A DNA stretch of 16,453 nt, from assembly GCA_013151975.1 (NCBI GenBank), contig JAADHG010000053.1, positions 1 through 16,453 of the forward strand. Reading direction: 5' to 3'. The position numbers were made by a program, and so were the translations under genes. The notes below the pieces were generated by a model that saw only the letters and a program-made list of their open reading frames with translations, made no database searches and had not been told where the DNA came from. Numbering within the stretch: the stretch's first letter is position 1; every line of letters begins with the position of its first letter. Source of the DNA: Chlorobiota bacterium. GTDB lineage: Bacteria > Bacteroidota > Bacteroidia > Flavobacteriales > Flavobacteriaceae. Shown here in pieces: positions 6,904 through 14,202 of this stretch.

Positions 6904-8154
6904 TCAGTTACTAATATTGGTTGAATTGCCTTCGCCATAACCAATTATCTTATCAAAACGTGCACCTAAGTCTCTATAATACACCAAAACCTTATAGTTG
7001 TTTTCGGTTTGCCAGTAGTTTCCGCTTATTGCACCTTCATCAATATTTCCTTTAGCATCTACTATAACGTACTTATAATTATAAAACCCTTGTTTTAAGG
7101 TTAAAGTTGTTTCGTAATAACCAGTCCTTGGGTTAAATGTCATTTTAGTATTTTCGGTAATAGCATAATTGTTAAAATTGCCATATACATGTATGCTTTT
7201 ATCATCTAACATTTCAGGATGCTGTAAAGAAAAATGAAGTACTGTATAATCTGCTTCAATAGTAACATCTCTAGCATTTAAGGCAGTAATTAAAAAGTTT
7301 CCGTTTATATCAGGATTATAAGTATAAGGCCTGTTAGCCCTAATAATATCTGTAAATAAGTAATGGTGATAAATATCTTGTAAATCGATAAACTGAATAC
7401 CCACATTGGCTCCTCTAACATCTTTGTTTTCAAAATATAAATATTCATTGCCTCCCCAAAAACTAGATTCGGTATCATATTTATAAATAAGTGATCGACC
7501 AATAGTATATAAGGGCTTTAAATTGGAGATTACAGTATTTAAATTATTGTTTTGTATCACTACTGTTTTAATAGTGCGTTTCGGATTGTTAAATAACATT
7601 GACGCTGAAGAAATTTTAAAATCTACCGATTGCTTTTGCTGTACAAAGCGTACATCTCGTGAACGCTTAATAGCAACGCCAACATTTACCAAATCTTCAT
7701 AAATCATAAATTTTCTGGTAAACATAAGTTCGTCATAATCGTTGTAAATTTTTAGCATGTAATTTCCTGAAATCTTTAATCGTGTTTGTGAATTGGGGAT
7801 TTGCAAATTGTAATGTGAATAGATTTGATAGGTGTTAAATGAGTTTTCGTAATTAACAATTCTAACATTATCAATACCTTGAAGATATTCCGATTTTAAT
7901 AGGGTTTTATTTGGTGTCCAATCAAAATTATAATACTCTATTTTATAATAAAAATCGTCTTCATCACCATTTAAGACATCAAACTCTAACTGTAGTCGTT
8001 CATTAAGTTTTAAAATAGGGAGTTGGCTCTCGTTTGTATTACTTTTAAAGGTTATGGTTTTAATATAATCAGGCGGGTTTACTTCTTCAACTTGTGAAAA
8101 AGTAATTGTTGAAACAAATAATAAAAAGAAGAATAGTGTAAGTCTAAAATTCAT
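6904..8154 (-). CDS. Type IX secretion system plug-domain protein (DUF5103)
   Basis: 416 residues with an N-terminal Sec signal peptide (hydrophobic core about residues 5-17, likely cleavage after TFS-20, leaving Gln-21), so it is exported to the periplasm or outer membrane. The body matches the DUF5103 family, now called the type IX secretion plug protein: conserved pieces include YYKIEYYNFDW near residues 65-75, the YMLKIY and FMIYE strands, the WGGNEYLYFENKD segment, RANRPY near 266-271, and the C-terminal YKYVIVDA and EGAISGNYWQTENNYKVLVYY-type ending. In Flavobacterium the plug protein seals the periplasmic side of the SprA translocon channel; a housekeeping copy is normal in the family. 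No other type IX component is in this window. It is followed on the same strand by apaG. Confidence 0.9.
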   Translation of the reverse strand: MNFRLTLFFFLLFVSTITFSQVEEVNPPDYIKTITFKSNTNESQLPILKLNERLQLEFDVLNGDEDDFYYKIEYYNFDWTPNKTLLKSEYLQGIDNVRIVNYENSFNTYQIYSHYNLQIPNSQTRLKISGNYMLKIYNDYDELMFTRKFMIYEDLVNVGVAIKRSRDVRFVQQKQSVDFKISSASMLFNNPKRTIKTVVIQNNNLNTVISNLKPLYTIGRSLIYKYDTESSFWGGNEYLYFENKDVRGANVGIQFIDLQDIYHHYLFTDIIRANRPYTYNPDINGNFLITALNARDVTIEADYTVLHFSLQHPEMLDDKSIHVYGNFNNYAITENTKMTFNPRTGYYETTLTLKQGFYNYKYVIVDAKGNIDEGAISGNYWQTENNYKVLVYYRDLGARFDKIIGYGEGNSTNISN

Positions 8155-8210
8155 TATAAATGGTTTGGTGTGTAAAGATAAACAAAATTTATGCCTAAAA
8201 GTTGTGTTTT

Positions 8211-8315
8211 GTCTGGTCGAGCGCAGTCGAGACCTAATTGAGGCCTCTCGTTAAGCTTCGCTTGCTACTTTTCGATATAAAAAATATTTTATATTTCAGT
8301 AATACTCGAGGAGAC
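8211..8315. repeat. Fold-back intergenic repeat with TCGAGCGCAGTCGA core
   Basis: Lies between DUF6090 copy 2 and the plug gene. The ends form imperfect inverted arms: GTCTGGTCGAG at 8211-8221 against CTCGAGGAGAC at 8305-8315 (nine of eleven positions pair). The left end carries the common Flavobacteriaceae repeat GTCTGGTCGAGCGCAGTCGA. Inside are the palindrome GAGGCCTC at 8240-8247, the small stem CGAGA/TCTCG (8228-8232 and 8246-8250), TACTTTTCGATATA at 8266-8279 (compare 2870-2881), and an A/T stem AAAATATTTT. It may also help end the DUF6090 transcript, though no clean hairpin plus U-tract is visible. Confidence 0.65.
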
Positions 8316-8336
8316 ATTTTAAAAATAACTAAAAAT

Positions 8337-9101
8337 TTAATCATTGTTTAAATAACTATTTATCCCTTCACTTAATAAATTACCCTTTTCAATTAAGAGC
8401 CGATATTTTTTAACTGCTGAAGACATTCCAAATTCATTTCTTAAGAATATACCTTTAACCTCACCATAATTGTTTATTAACGAAAGTAAATCAATAGAAT
8501 CTTTAGGTTTTTCAAATTGTATAGAGTCGGAAGCAATTCTGAAATACGACCAAGTTTTATCATAAAACCCATTACGCCATAACTCTCTTTCCAAAGTTTC
8601 AGAATGGTTATTTTGCCTAAACTCAAGAAATTTAATATCTTCTAATGCTTTGGTGTAGATAACCATATAATCTCTTATTTTATCCATTTTTGCAGTTTCA
8701 AACATCTTTGAAGTTTTTATACGTTGAAAACCACTTTGATCTGAATCAAACTTTTGTTCGATTACAATGCCAAGAAAAGTTTTAAAGAATCTTTTGGAAT
8801 CGATTGGTTCATTGTTTTTATAACTATTAATAATAGATGTGCTTTGTTTTGTAGATTCTTTTCTGCTTTGAATTAATGTTAATAGTTGAGCTTTATCATT
8901 TTCAAGAATTTCTAATATGGTTGACAGATTGCTCTTTAATATAACTTCTTCTTTTCTATTCTCATTCCAATTATTAATACTTAAAGCAATTAATATTCCA
9001 ATAACCACAAGTACGACCTCACCAATGGCATAAAGCAGATACTTTGAAGCTCGATTTTCTTTAATCATATTTTGACGTATTCTTCTAAAGAATTTAATCA
9101 T
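8337..9101 (-). CDS. DUF6090-family membrane protein (paralogue 2)
   Basis: 254 residues, function unknown. It opens with the same module as the other two copies: basic MIKFFRRIRQ, then a membrane helix from about residue 25 to 42 (YAIGEVVLVVIGILIAL) and SINNWNE at 41-47, then a charged, helix-rich region, probably periplasmic. Of the first 47 residues 31 match paralogue 1, but the rest (for example LIQSRKESTKQS and FDSDQSGFQRIKTS) shows no obvious residue-level match to it. It is divergent from nqrA across a 180-bp gap that contains the nqr promoter. On its own side only a weak TACTTTTA (9137-9144) resembles a -7 box. No role in NQR function is implied by the position. Confidence 0.85.
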   Translation of the reverse strand: MIKFFRRIRQNMIKENRASKYLLYAIGEVVLVVIGILIALSINNWNENRKEEVILKSNLSTILEILENDKAQLLTLIQSRKESTKQSTSIINSYKNNEPIDSKRFFKTFLGIVIEQKFDSDQSGFQRIKTSKMFETAKMDKIRDYMVIYTKALEDIKFLEFRQNNHSETLERELWRNGFYDKTWSYFRIASDSIQFEKPKDSIDLLSLINNYGEVKGIFLRNEFGMSSAVKKYRLLIEKGNLLSEGINSYLNND

Positions 9102-9214
9102 TATTTATTTCTAAAATAAGTTATACTTATGATTTATAAAAGTAAGGAAATATTGCTATTGAGACTAAAAATTTGAGGGTTTAGATAATACAAAAAATTT
9201 AATAGCATTTAATA

Positions 9215-9244
9215 TTGAAACTGTATTATTAATTTGTAAATTTG
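9215..9244 (+). promoter_or_regulatory. nqr operon promoter
   Basis: TTG at 9215-9217, exactly 19 nt, then TAAATTTG at 9237-9244: a full match to the Bacteroidota housekeeping promoter form TTG-N19-21-TAnnTTTG. The start of transcription would lie near 9250, giving a leader of about 30 nt before the nqrA ATG at 9282. The leader is A/T-rich and has no Shine-Dalgarno-like sequence, as is usual for the phylum. Confidence 0.8.
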
Positions 9245-9281
9245 CTCGGATTTTTAGACTACTAATTTCAATAATTAAAAT

Positions 9282-10637
9282 ATGTCAAACGACATTCGTA
9301 TTAAAAAAGGTCTGGATATAAAACTTAAGGGTGTTGCTGAGAAAGCAAAAGAGAATGCTATTGTAAGCAATTTTTACACTATAAGACCTGAAGATTTCCA
9401 TAATGTTATACCAAAACTTATTGCAAAAGAAGGTGCAAGAATAAAAGCTGGAGACCCTGTTTTTTATGACAAATCTAATGAAGCTGTAAAGTTTGCCTCT
9501 CCTGTTTCAGGCGAGATTATAGAGATTTTTAGAGGTGAAAAACGTAAAATTTTAGCCATTAAAATTCAAGCCGATAAAGAGCAATCCTATAAAGATAATG
9601 GAACACTTAATGTAGAATCTGCAACAGCCAAAGATATTAAAGGTAAATTACTAGATTCAGGATGTTGGCCATTTATAAAACAACGGCCTTATGATGTTAT
9701 TGCAAATCCAGATAAAGCACCAAAAGCTATTTTTATCTCAGGATATGCTAGTGCACCTTTAGCAGCCGATTTAGATTTTACACTACAAGGTAAAGATGCC
9801 GAACTGCAAGCAGCAGTTACAGCTTTAGGAAAACTTACTGATGGAAAAGTTCATATATCTGTTGGTAAAGCATCCCATTCGCCTTTGGCAGAATTGTCTG
9901 GAATTACGCTGCATACTGTTTCTGGACCACATCCTTCTGGAAATGTGGGTACACAAATAAACAAAATAGACCCTGTTAATAAAGGAGAAGTCATTTGGAC
10001 AGTAAATGCACAAGATCTTGTTATTATTGGAGAATTGTTGTTAACAGGAAAGTTTAATGCAGAACGTATTGTGGCACTTGTTGGTTCTTTAGTGGAGAAG
10101 CCTAGATATTTTGTTACTAAAATTGGAAGCGAAGTGGCTACAATGATATATGATCATGGTATAAACAAAGATGCTAATGCTAGAATTATTTCTGGAAACG
10201 TATTGAGCGGCAAACAAATTCAGCCAGATGGTTATTTAGATTATTACAGTAATGTTATTTCTGTAATTCCTGAAGGTGATGATTATGAATTCTTTGGTTG
10301 GACGGCTCCTGTGTTTAATAAAGTATCAACAACAAAAGCATTAACGTTTTCTTGGTTAACACCAAATAAAAAATTCGATTTAAATACAAATACAAATGGC
10401 GAACATCGTGCATTTGTTGTTACAGGAATGTATGAAGAGGTTTTCCCTTTAGATATTTTCCCAATGCAAATTTTAAAGGCATGTATGTATAATGATCTTG
10501 ATGAAATGGAAGCTTTAGGAATGTATGAAGTTGCTCCTGAAGATTTTGCATTAACCGAGTTTGTATGTGTGTCGAAGCAACCACATCAAGAAATTATTAG
10601 AAAAGGTTTAGACGTAATGATTAAAGAAATTGGATAA
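9282..10637 (+). CDS. nqrA: Na+-translocating NADH:quinone reductase subunit A
   Basis: Cytoplasmic, peripheral subunit of the Na+-NQR complex, which transfers electrons from NADH to quinone and exports Na+. The 451-residue length fits the family. Landmarks: an N-terminal barrel-sandwich region, residues about 30-100 (FYTIRPEDFHNVIPKL, GDPVFYDK, FASPVSGEI), CWPFIKQRPYD at 128-138, SGPHPSGNVGTQI at 214-226, and a C-terminal cysteine-containing ACMYND segment. It is the first gene of nqrABCDEF, with a strong promoter match just upstream. The stop (10635-10637) is followed immediately, in the same frame, by a repeat-derived open stretch (see 10639-10707). Confidence 0.97.
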   Translation: MSNDIRIKKGLDIKLKGVAEKAKENAIVSNFYTIRPEDFHNVIPKLIAKEGARIKAGDPVFYDKSNEAVKFASPVSGEIIEIFRGEKRKILAIKIQADKEQSYKDNGTLNVESATAKDIKGKLLDSGCWPFIKQRPYDVIANPDKAPKAIFISGYASAPLAADLDFTLQGKDAELQAAVTALGKLTDGKVHISVGKASHSPLAELSGITLHTVSGPHPSGNVGTQINKIDPVNKGEVIWTVNAQDLVIIGELLLTGKFNAERIVALVGSLVEKPRYFVTKIGSEVATMIYDHGINKDANARIISGNVLSGKQIQPDGYLDYYSNVISVIPEGDDYEFFGWTAPVFNKVSTTKALTFSWLTPNKKFDLNTNTNGEHRAFVVTGMYEEVFPLDIFPMQILKACMYNDLDEMEALGMYEVAPEDFALTEFVCVSKQPHQEIIRKGLDVMIKEIG

Positions 10638-10638
10638 T

Positions 10639-10707
10639 TATTCATTGAGCGAAGTGATATGAAAAATACAAAAAAAGTATTCATTGAACGAAGTGATATG
10701 AAAAATA
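10639..10707 (+). repeat. Tandem 30-bp direct repeat in the nqrA-nqrB gap
   Basis: Two 30-bp copies at 10639-10668 and 10678-10707, differing at one base (TTGAGCG versus TTGAACG), 39 bp apart. The core TATTCATTGAGCGAAGTGAT belongs to the same TTGAGCGMAGT repeat type found at 8211 and inside nqrE. The 39-bp period is a multiple of three, and the reading frame is that of nqrA, beyond its stop codon. Confidence 0.9.
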
Positions 10708-10715
10708 TTAAATAA
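10659..10715 (+). CDS. Possible 18-residue leader ORF before nqrB
   Basis: The repeat creates an ATG-started frame encoding MKNTKKVFIERSDMKNIK, whose TAA (10713-10715) directly abuts the nqrB ATG at 10716. It could let ribosomes terminate and restart at nqrB, or simply be a by-product of the repeat. There is no independent evidence of translation, and coding is doubtful. Confidence 0.2.
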   Translation: MKNTKKVFIERSDMKNIK

Positions 10716-11939
10716 ATGGGTTTAAAAAGTACATTACATAACTTAAAGCAAAAGTATAAAGGCACAAAAATGGAACCAGCGTTTAATGCACTCCATACCT
10801 TTTTATACTTGCCAAATGAGACTACTCATGGAGGGACTCATATAAAAGCCGCCGACGATTTAAAGCGCACAATGAATACAGTGATATTAGCACTTATTCC
10901 GTGTTTAATTTTTGGTATATTTAATGCTGGATATCAGCATTATTTAGCATTAGGAGAAATAGAAAAAGCAGTTGGGTTTTTTAGCTCAGAGTTTTGGAAT
11001 TTAGCAAATTTTACAATTGGTTTCTGGAAAATATTACCATTGGTAATTGTGTCTTATGGTGTTGGTCTAGGTATTGAGTTCTTATTTGCTATAATTAAAA
11101 AACATGAAGTAGAAGAAGGCTATTTAGTAACAGGAATGTTAGTACCTTTAATTGTACCTATAGATATTCCACTTTGGATGCTTGCCGTAGCAATTGTTTT
11201 TGGAGTTGTTATTGGTAAAGAAGTGTTTGGTGGTACTGGGATGAATATTTTAAATCCAGCATTGACCATTCGCGCATTTTTATTCTTTGCTTATCCAACA
11301 TGGATGAGTGGTGACAAAGTTTGGGTAGAAGGCGCTGTAGAGCGCACTAAACAAATTGCAGAAGGCTTAAACGTTGACGCCATATCGGGCGAAACGATAC
11401 TAGGAGGCATAGCGCAGAATAATCCGGTTACGCATACCATATCAGATATGTTCTTCGGATTTATTCCTGGCTCTATTGGTGAGACTTCAACATTACTAAT
11501 AATCTTAGGAGGATTGTTCTTAATCTTTACCAAAATAGGAAGCTGGCGTATTATGTTGTCTTCAGTTTTAGGAGCTATTGTAATGGGATTGATATTCAAT
11601 CAAATTGTTGCAGCCGATATTATTACAGAAGGCAGTAAATTCTATGGGTTAATGAGTACCGAATATTGGCATCATTTACTTATTGGAGGATTTGCTTTTG
11701 GTACTGTTTACATGGCTACAGATCCTGTTACAGCTTCGCAAACCAATAAAGGAAAATGGATTTACGGATTTTTAATTGGATTTATTTCTATAATGATTCG
11801 TGTGTTTAATCCAGCATATCCAGAAGGTGTAATGCTTGCTATTTTATTAATGAATGTGTTTGCACCAACGATAGACCATTATGTAGTTCAAGGTAATGTG
11901 AAGAAAAGACTAAAACGTCTAAAAGTTAAAACAGCTTAA
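10716..11939 (+). CDS. nqrB: Na+-translocating NADH:quinone reductase subunit B
   Basis: Integral membrane subunit (407 residues, about ten helices) that carries covalently bound FMN and riboflavin and forms part of the Na+ path. Landmarks: THGGTHIKAADDLKRTMN at 37-54, FGGTGMNILNPALTIRAF at 171-188, the flavinylation site around 221-228 (D-A-I-S-G-E-T, with T227 the likely FMN threonine), and ATDPVTA at 334-340. The flavin-transferase target is usually D-x-x-S/T-G-A-T, and here Glu226 replaces the Ala. Upstream are tandem repeats; downstream the nqrC ATG overlaps this stop (TAATG), so the two are translationally coupled. Confidence 0.97.
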   Translation: MGLKSTLHNLKQKYKGTKMEPAFNALHTFLYLPNETTHGGTHIKAADDLKRTMNTVILALIPCLIFGIFNAGYQHYLALGEIEKAVGFFSSEFWNLANFTIGFWKILPLVIVSYGVGLGIEFLFAIIKKHEVEEGYLVTGMLVPLIVPIDIPLWMLAVAIVFGVVIGKEVFGGTGMNILNPALTIRAFLFFAYPTWMSGDKVWVEGAVERTKQIAEGLNVDAISGETILGGIAQNNPVTHTISDMFFGFIPGSIGETSTLLIILGGLFLIFTKIGSWRIMLSSVLGAIVMGLIFNQIVAADIITEGSKFYGLMSTEYWHHLLIGGFAFGTVYMATDPVTASQTNKGKWIYGFLIGFISIMIRVFNPAYPEGVMLAILLMNVFAPTIDHYVVQGNVKKRLKRLKVKTA

Positions 11940-12688
11940 TGATGGAAAAAAGAACAGATAAAAATAGTTATACGATACTTTTTGCCATAGGAATGGTAAT
12001 TGTGGTAGGCTCAATATTAGCTTTTGCTGCATCTGGTTTTAAAGATAGAATAGACGAAAATAAGCGTATTGAAAAGCAGCTTAATATTTTATACGCTATG
12101 GGAGTAAATGATAACCAAGGAAGCGATATGAGCTTTGTTGCCAAAGATAAAGTAGGAGAGTATTTTTCAAAGTATATTACAAAACAATTGGTAATACAAG
12201 GTGATAAAGTAACAGAAGATGATAATGCTTACTTGATTGATATTAAAAAAGAACAGTCCAATGCAAAAGAAGGAAAAGTAAGAAGATTGCCTTTGTTTAT
12301 AGGAGAAAAAGACGGAAAAACTTTTTACATCGCGCCAATTAGAGGTAAAGGTCTTTGGGATGCTATTTGGGCATACATCGCAATGGATAAAGATATGGTT
12401 GTTCAAGGTGCTTTTTTTGATCATAAAGGAGAGACAGCAGGTTTAGGAGCAAACATTAATCAAAGATTTTTTATGGATGATTTTACAGGGGAGCACTTAT
12501 TAGATGCTTCTGGTAAATTTAAAGGGATTGCAATTTCAAAAAGTAATGCTGATCCAAAAAACATAGATAAAACAGATAATGAGGTTGATGCCATTGCTGG
12601 AGCAACCATTACAGGTAATGGTGTGTCAGCAATGCTAAAATCTGAATTGAGATTATATCTACCTTATTTTAAAAACTTAAAAAACTAA
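11939..12688 (+). CDS. nqrC: Na+-translocating NADH:quinone reductase subunit C
   Basis: Single-span membrane subunit with a large periplasmic FMN-binding domain (249 residues). The helix is at about residues 11-31. FMN_bind landmarks are RGKGLWDAIWAYIAMD at 135-150, HKGETAGLGA at 162-171, and the flavinylation site D-A-I-A-G-A-T at 217-223, with T223 as the FMN-phosphoester threonine. Position 220, normally Ser/Thr, is Ala. Two overlapping starts exist (ATGATG at 11939-11944); either gives the same protein bar one Met. The first overlaps the nqrB stop by one base. Only 3 bp separate the stop from nqrD. Confidence 0.96.
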   Translation: MMEKRTDKNSYTILFAIGMVIVVGSILAFAASGFKDRIDENKRIEKQLNILYAMGVNDNQGSDMSFVAKDKVGEYFSKYITKQLVIQGDKVTEDDNAYLIDIKKEQSNAKEGKVRRLPLFIGEKDGKTFYIAPIRGKGLWDAIWAYIAMDKDMVVQGAFFDHKGETAGLGANINQRFFMDDFTGEHLLDASGKFKGIAISKSNADPKNIDKTDNEVDAIAGATITGNGVSAMLKSELRLYLPYFKNLKN

Positions 12689-12691
12689 TTT

Positions 12692-13339
12692 ATGGGACTT
12701 TTATCTAAAAAAGATGTCGCATTAATCAAAGATCCTTTATTTGATAATAATCCGGTTACAATGCAAGTACTTGGTATTTGTTCGGCATTAGCAATTACTG
12801 CAGAATTAAAGGCTTCTATCGTAATGGCAATTGCAGTATTATTTGTATTAGGTCTGGGAAATGTGGTTATTTCTTTAATGCGGAATATTATTCCTTCAAA
12901 AATCAGAATTATTGTACAGCTTGTAGTAGTAGCTGCTTTAGTAATTATAGTGGATTTGGTTTTGAAAGCATTTGCTTATGAACTTAGTAAAACCCTTTCT
13001 GTTTTTGTTGGATTAATAATTACCAACTGTATTATCATGGGGCGTTTTGAGGCTTTTGCTTTAGCAAATGGTCCTTGGCAATCGTTTCTAGATGGTATAG
13101 GTAATGCAGCAGGATACGGAATCATTTTAATTTTAGTAGGCTTCTTTAGAGAACTTTTAGGCGCTGGTTCTTTACTTGGGTTTAAAGTATTAGGAGATCC
13201 AATAGAAAAAACAGGATTATATCAATATGGATATGAGAATAACGGATTCATGTTATTAGCTCCGATGGCATTAATAACGCTAGGGGTTATTATTTGGGTA
13301 CAACGTAGCAGAAACAAAGCATTAATTGAAGATCATTAA
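12692..13339 (+). CDS. nqrD: Na+-translocating NADH:quinone reductase subunit D
   Basis: Integral membrane subunit, 215 residues, about six helices, paralogous to NqrE. The two cysteines that, with two in NqrE, hold the intramembrane 2Fe-2S cluster are present: C30 in LGICSALA and C113 in TNCIIMGR. The motif ANGPWQSFLDGIGNAAGYG at 125-143 and FFRELLGAGSLLG are typical of NqrD and separate it from RnfE-type homologues. It starts 3 bp after nqrC. A 76-bp gap with simple repeats follows before nqrE. Confidence 0.96.
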   Translation: MGLLSKKDVALIKDPLFDNNPVTMQVLGICSALAITAELKASIVMAIAVLFVLGLGNVVISLMRNIIPSKIRIIVQLVVVAALVIIVDLVLKAFAYELSKTLSVFVGLIITNCIIMGRFEAFALANGPWQSFLDGIGNAAGYGIILILVGFFRELLGAGSLLGFKVLGDPIEKTGLYQYGYENNGFMLLAPMALITLGVIIWVQRSRNKALIEDH

Positions 13340-13342
13340 AAT

Positions 13343-13407
13343 AGTAAGCAGTAATCAGTCCACAGTAAGCAGTAAAAACTGCAAACGGAAGACTGTAAAC
13401 TGAAAAC
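13343..13407 (+). repeat. AGTAAGCAGTAA / ACTG-type repeat in the nqrD-nqrE gap
   Basis: AGTAAGCAGTAA occurs at 13343-13354 and again at 13364-13375 (21-bp period). It is followed by imperfect ACTG-rich units (ACTGCAAACGGAAG, ACTGTAAACTGAAA). The switch between the halves makes a hairpin GCAGT-AAAA-ACTGC at 13369-13382. The block fills nearly all of the space between nqrD's stop and nqrE's ATG. No promoter box is seen here. Confidence 0.75.
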
Positions 13408-13415
13408 TCAAGAAT

Positions 13416-14201
13416 ATGGAATATTTAGAATTATTTTTCAAATCAATATTTATAGATAACATGATATTTGCCACGTTTCTAGGAATGTGTTCTTATCTAG
13501 CAGTATCTAAAAAAGTAACAACAGCAGTTGGTCTTGGAGCTGCCGTAATTTTTGTATTAGCAATTACAGTACCACTTAACTGGTTATTAGATCAATATAT
13601 TTTACAACCAGGAGCTTTAAAATGGTTAGGAAAAGGCTATGAAGATTATGATTTAGGTTTCTTATCATTCATCTTATTTATTGCAACCATAGCAACTATG
13701 GTACAATTGGTAGAAATTATAGTAGAAAAATTTTCTCCTTCATTATATAATTCTTTGGGGATCTTTTTACCACTTATTGCAGTAAACTGTGCTATTTTAG
13801 GAGGTTCGTTATTTATGCAATCTCGTGAAATTCCAACATTAGGTCTAGCAACAGTTTATGGTGTAGGTTCAGGAATAGGGTGGTTTTTAGCAATTTTGGC
13901 AATAGCAGCTATTCGTGAAAAAATTAGATATTCTAATGTTCCTCCAGCATTGCGAGGGTTAGGAATTACATTCATTATTACAGGCTTAATGGCCATTGGT
14001 TTTATGAGTTTTGGAGGTATGTTAACAGGCGGAGATGAAGAACCTGAAACTAAAAAAGAAAAAACAGCAGCCATTCAGCAAAATCAAAATGAGAATGTCA
14101 CGTTGAGTGCAGTTGAAACATCCCAAAATAAAGAAACAAAAACATCGGTTACTGAGCTTAGTCGAAGTATACCTGATAACAATAACAAAGTAGTAGAATA
14201 A
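13416..14201 (+). CDS. nqrE: Na+-translocating NADH:quinone reductase subunit E, with extended C-terminus
   Basis: Integral membrane subunit paralogous to NqrD, about six helices. Cluster ligands C25 (FLGMCSYLAVSKK) and C125 (AVNCAILGG) are present, as are LFMQSRE at 132-138 and VPPALRGLG at 175-183. The conserved NqrE body ends near residue 203 (FMSFGGMLTGG), about the usual length of roughly 200. Here the protein continues to residue 261 with a hydrophilic, Lys/Glu/Asn/Ser/Thr-rich tail. Residues 228-236 and 245-252 of the tail are encoded by two copies of an intergenic-type repeat. The tail follows the last membrane helix and should not disturb the core. The stop is 1 bp before the nqrF ATG. 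Confidence 0.95.
   Translation: MEYLELFFKSIFIDNMIFATFLGMCSYLAVSKKVTTAVGLGAAVIFVLAITVPLNWLLDQYILQPGALKWLGKGYEDYDLGFLSFILFIATIATMVQLVEIIVEKFSPSLYNSLGIFLPLIAVNCAILGGSLFMQSREIPTLGLATVYGVGSGIGWFLAILAIAAIREKIRYSNVPPALRGLGITFIITGLMAIGFMSFGGMLTGGDEEPETKKEKTAAIQQNQNENVTLSAVETSQNKETKTSVTELSRSIPDNNNKVVE
14097..14171 (+). repeat. Two repeat copies inside the nqrE 3' end
   Basis: Copy A at 14097-14120 begins GTCACGTTGAGTGCAGTTGA. Copy B at 14148-14171 begins GTTACTGAGCTTAGTCGAAG. Both carry the TGAG-N2-YAGTYGAA core of the Flavobacteriaceae intergenic repeat also seen at 8215-8230 and 10644-10655. A two-base length difference puts the cores in different reading frames (A reads TTG-AGT-GCA, B reads ACT-GAG-CTT), yet the nqrE frame stays open through both. 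Confidence 0.75.
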
Positions 14202-14202
14202 C

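Noticed and set aside
10639..10707. Start of a CRISPR array
   Set aside because: Only two repeats with a 9-bp spacer and one mismatch, of a common intergenic repeat type; no cas genes.
14028..14201. Frameshift or sequencing error extending nqrE
   Set aside because: The body of NqrE reads in the same frame as the tail, the stop sits 1 bp before the nqrF ATG as expected for coupled genes, and the extra DNA has a recognisable repeat origin. No alternative-frame NqrE end is seen.
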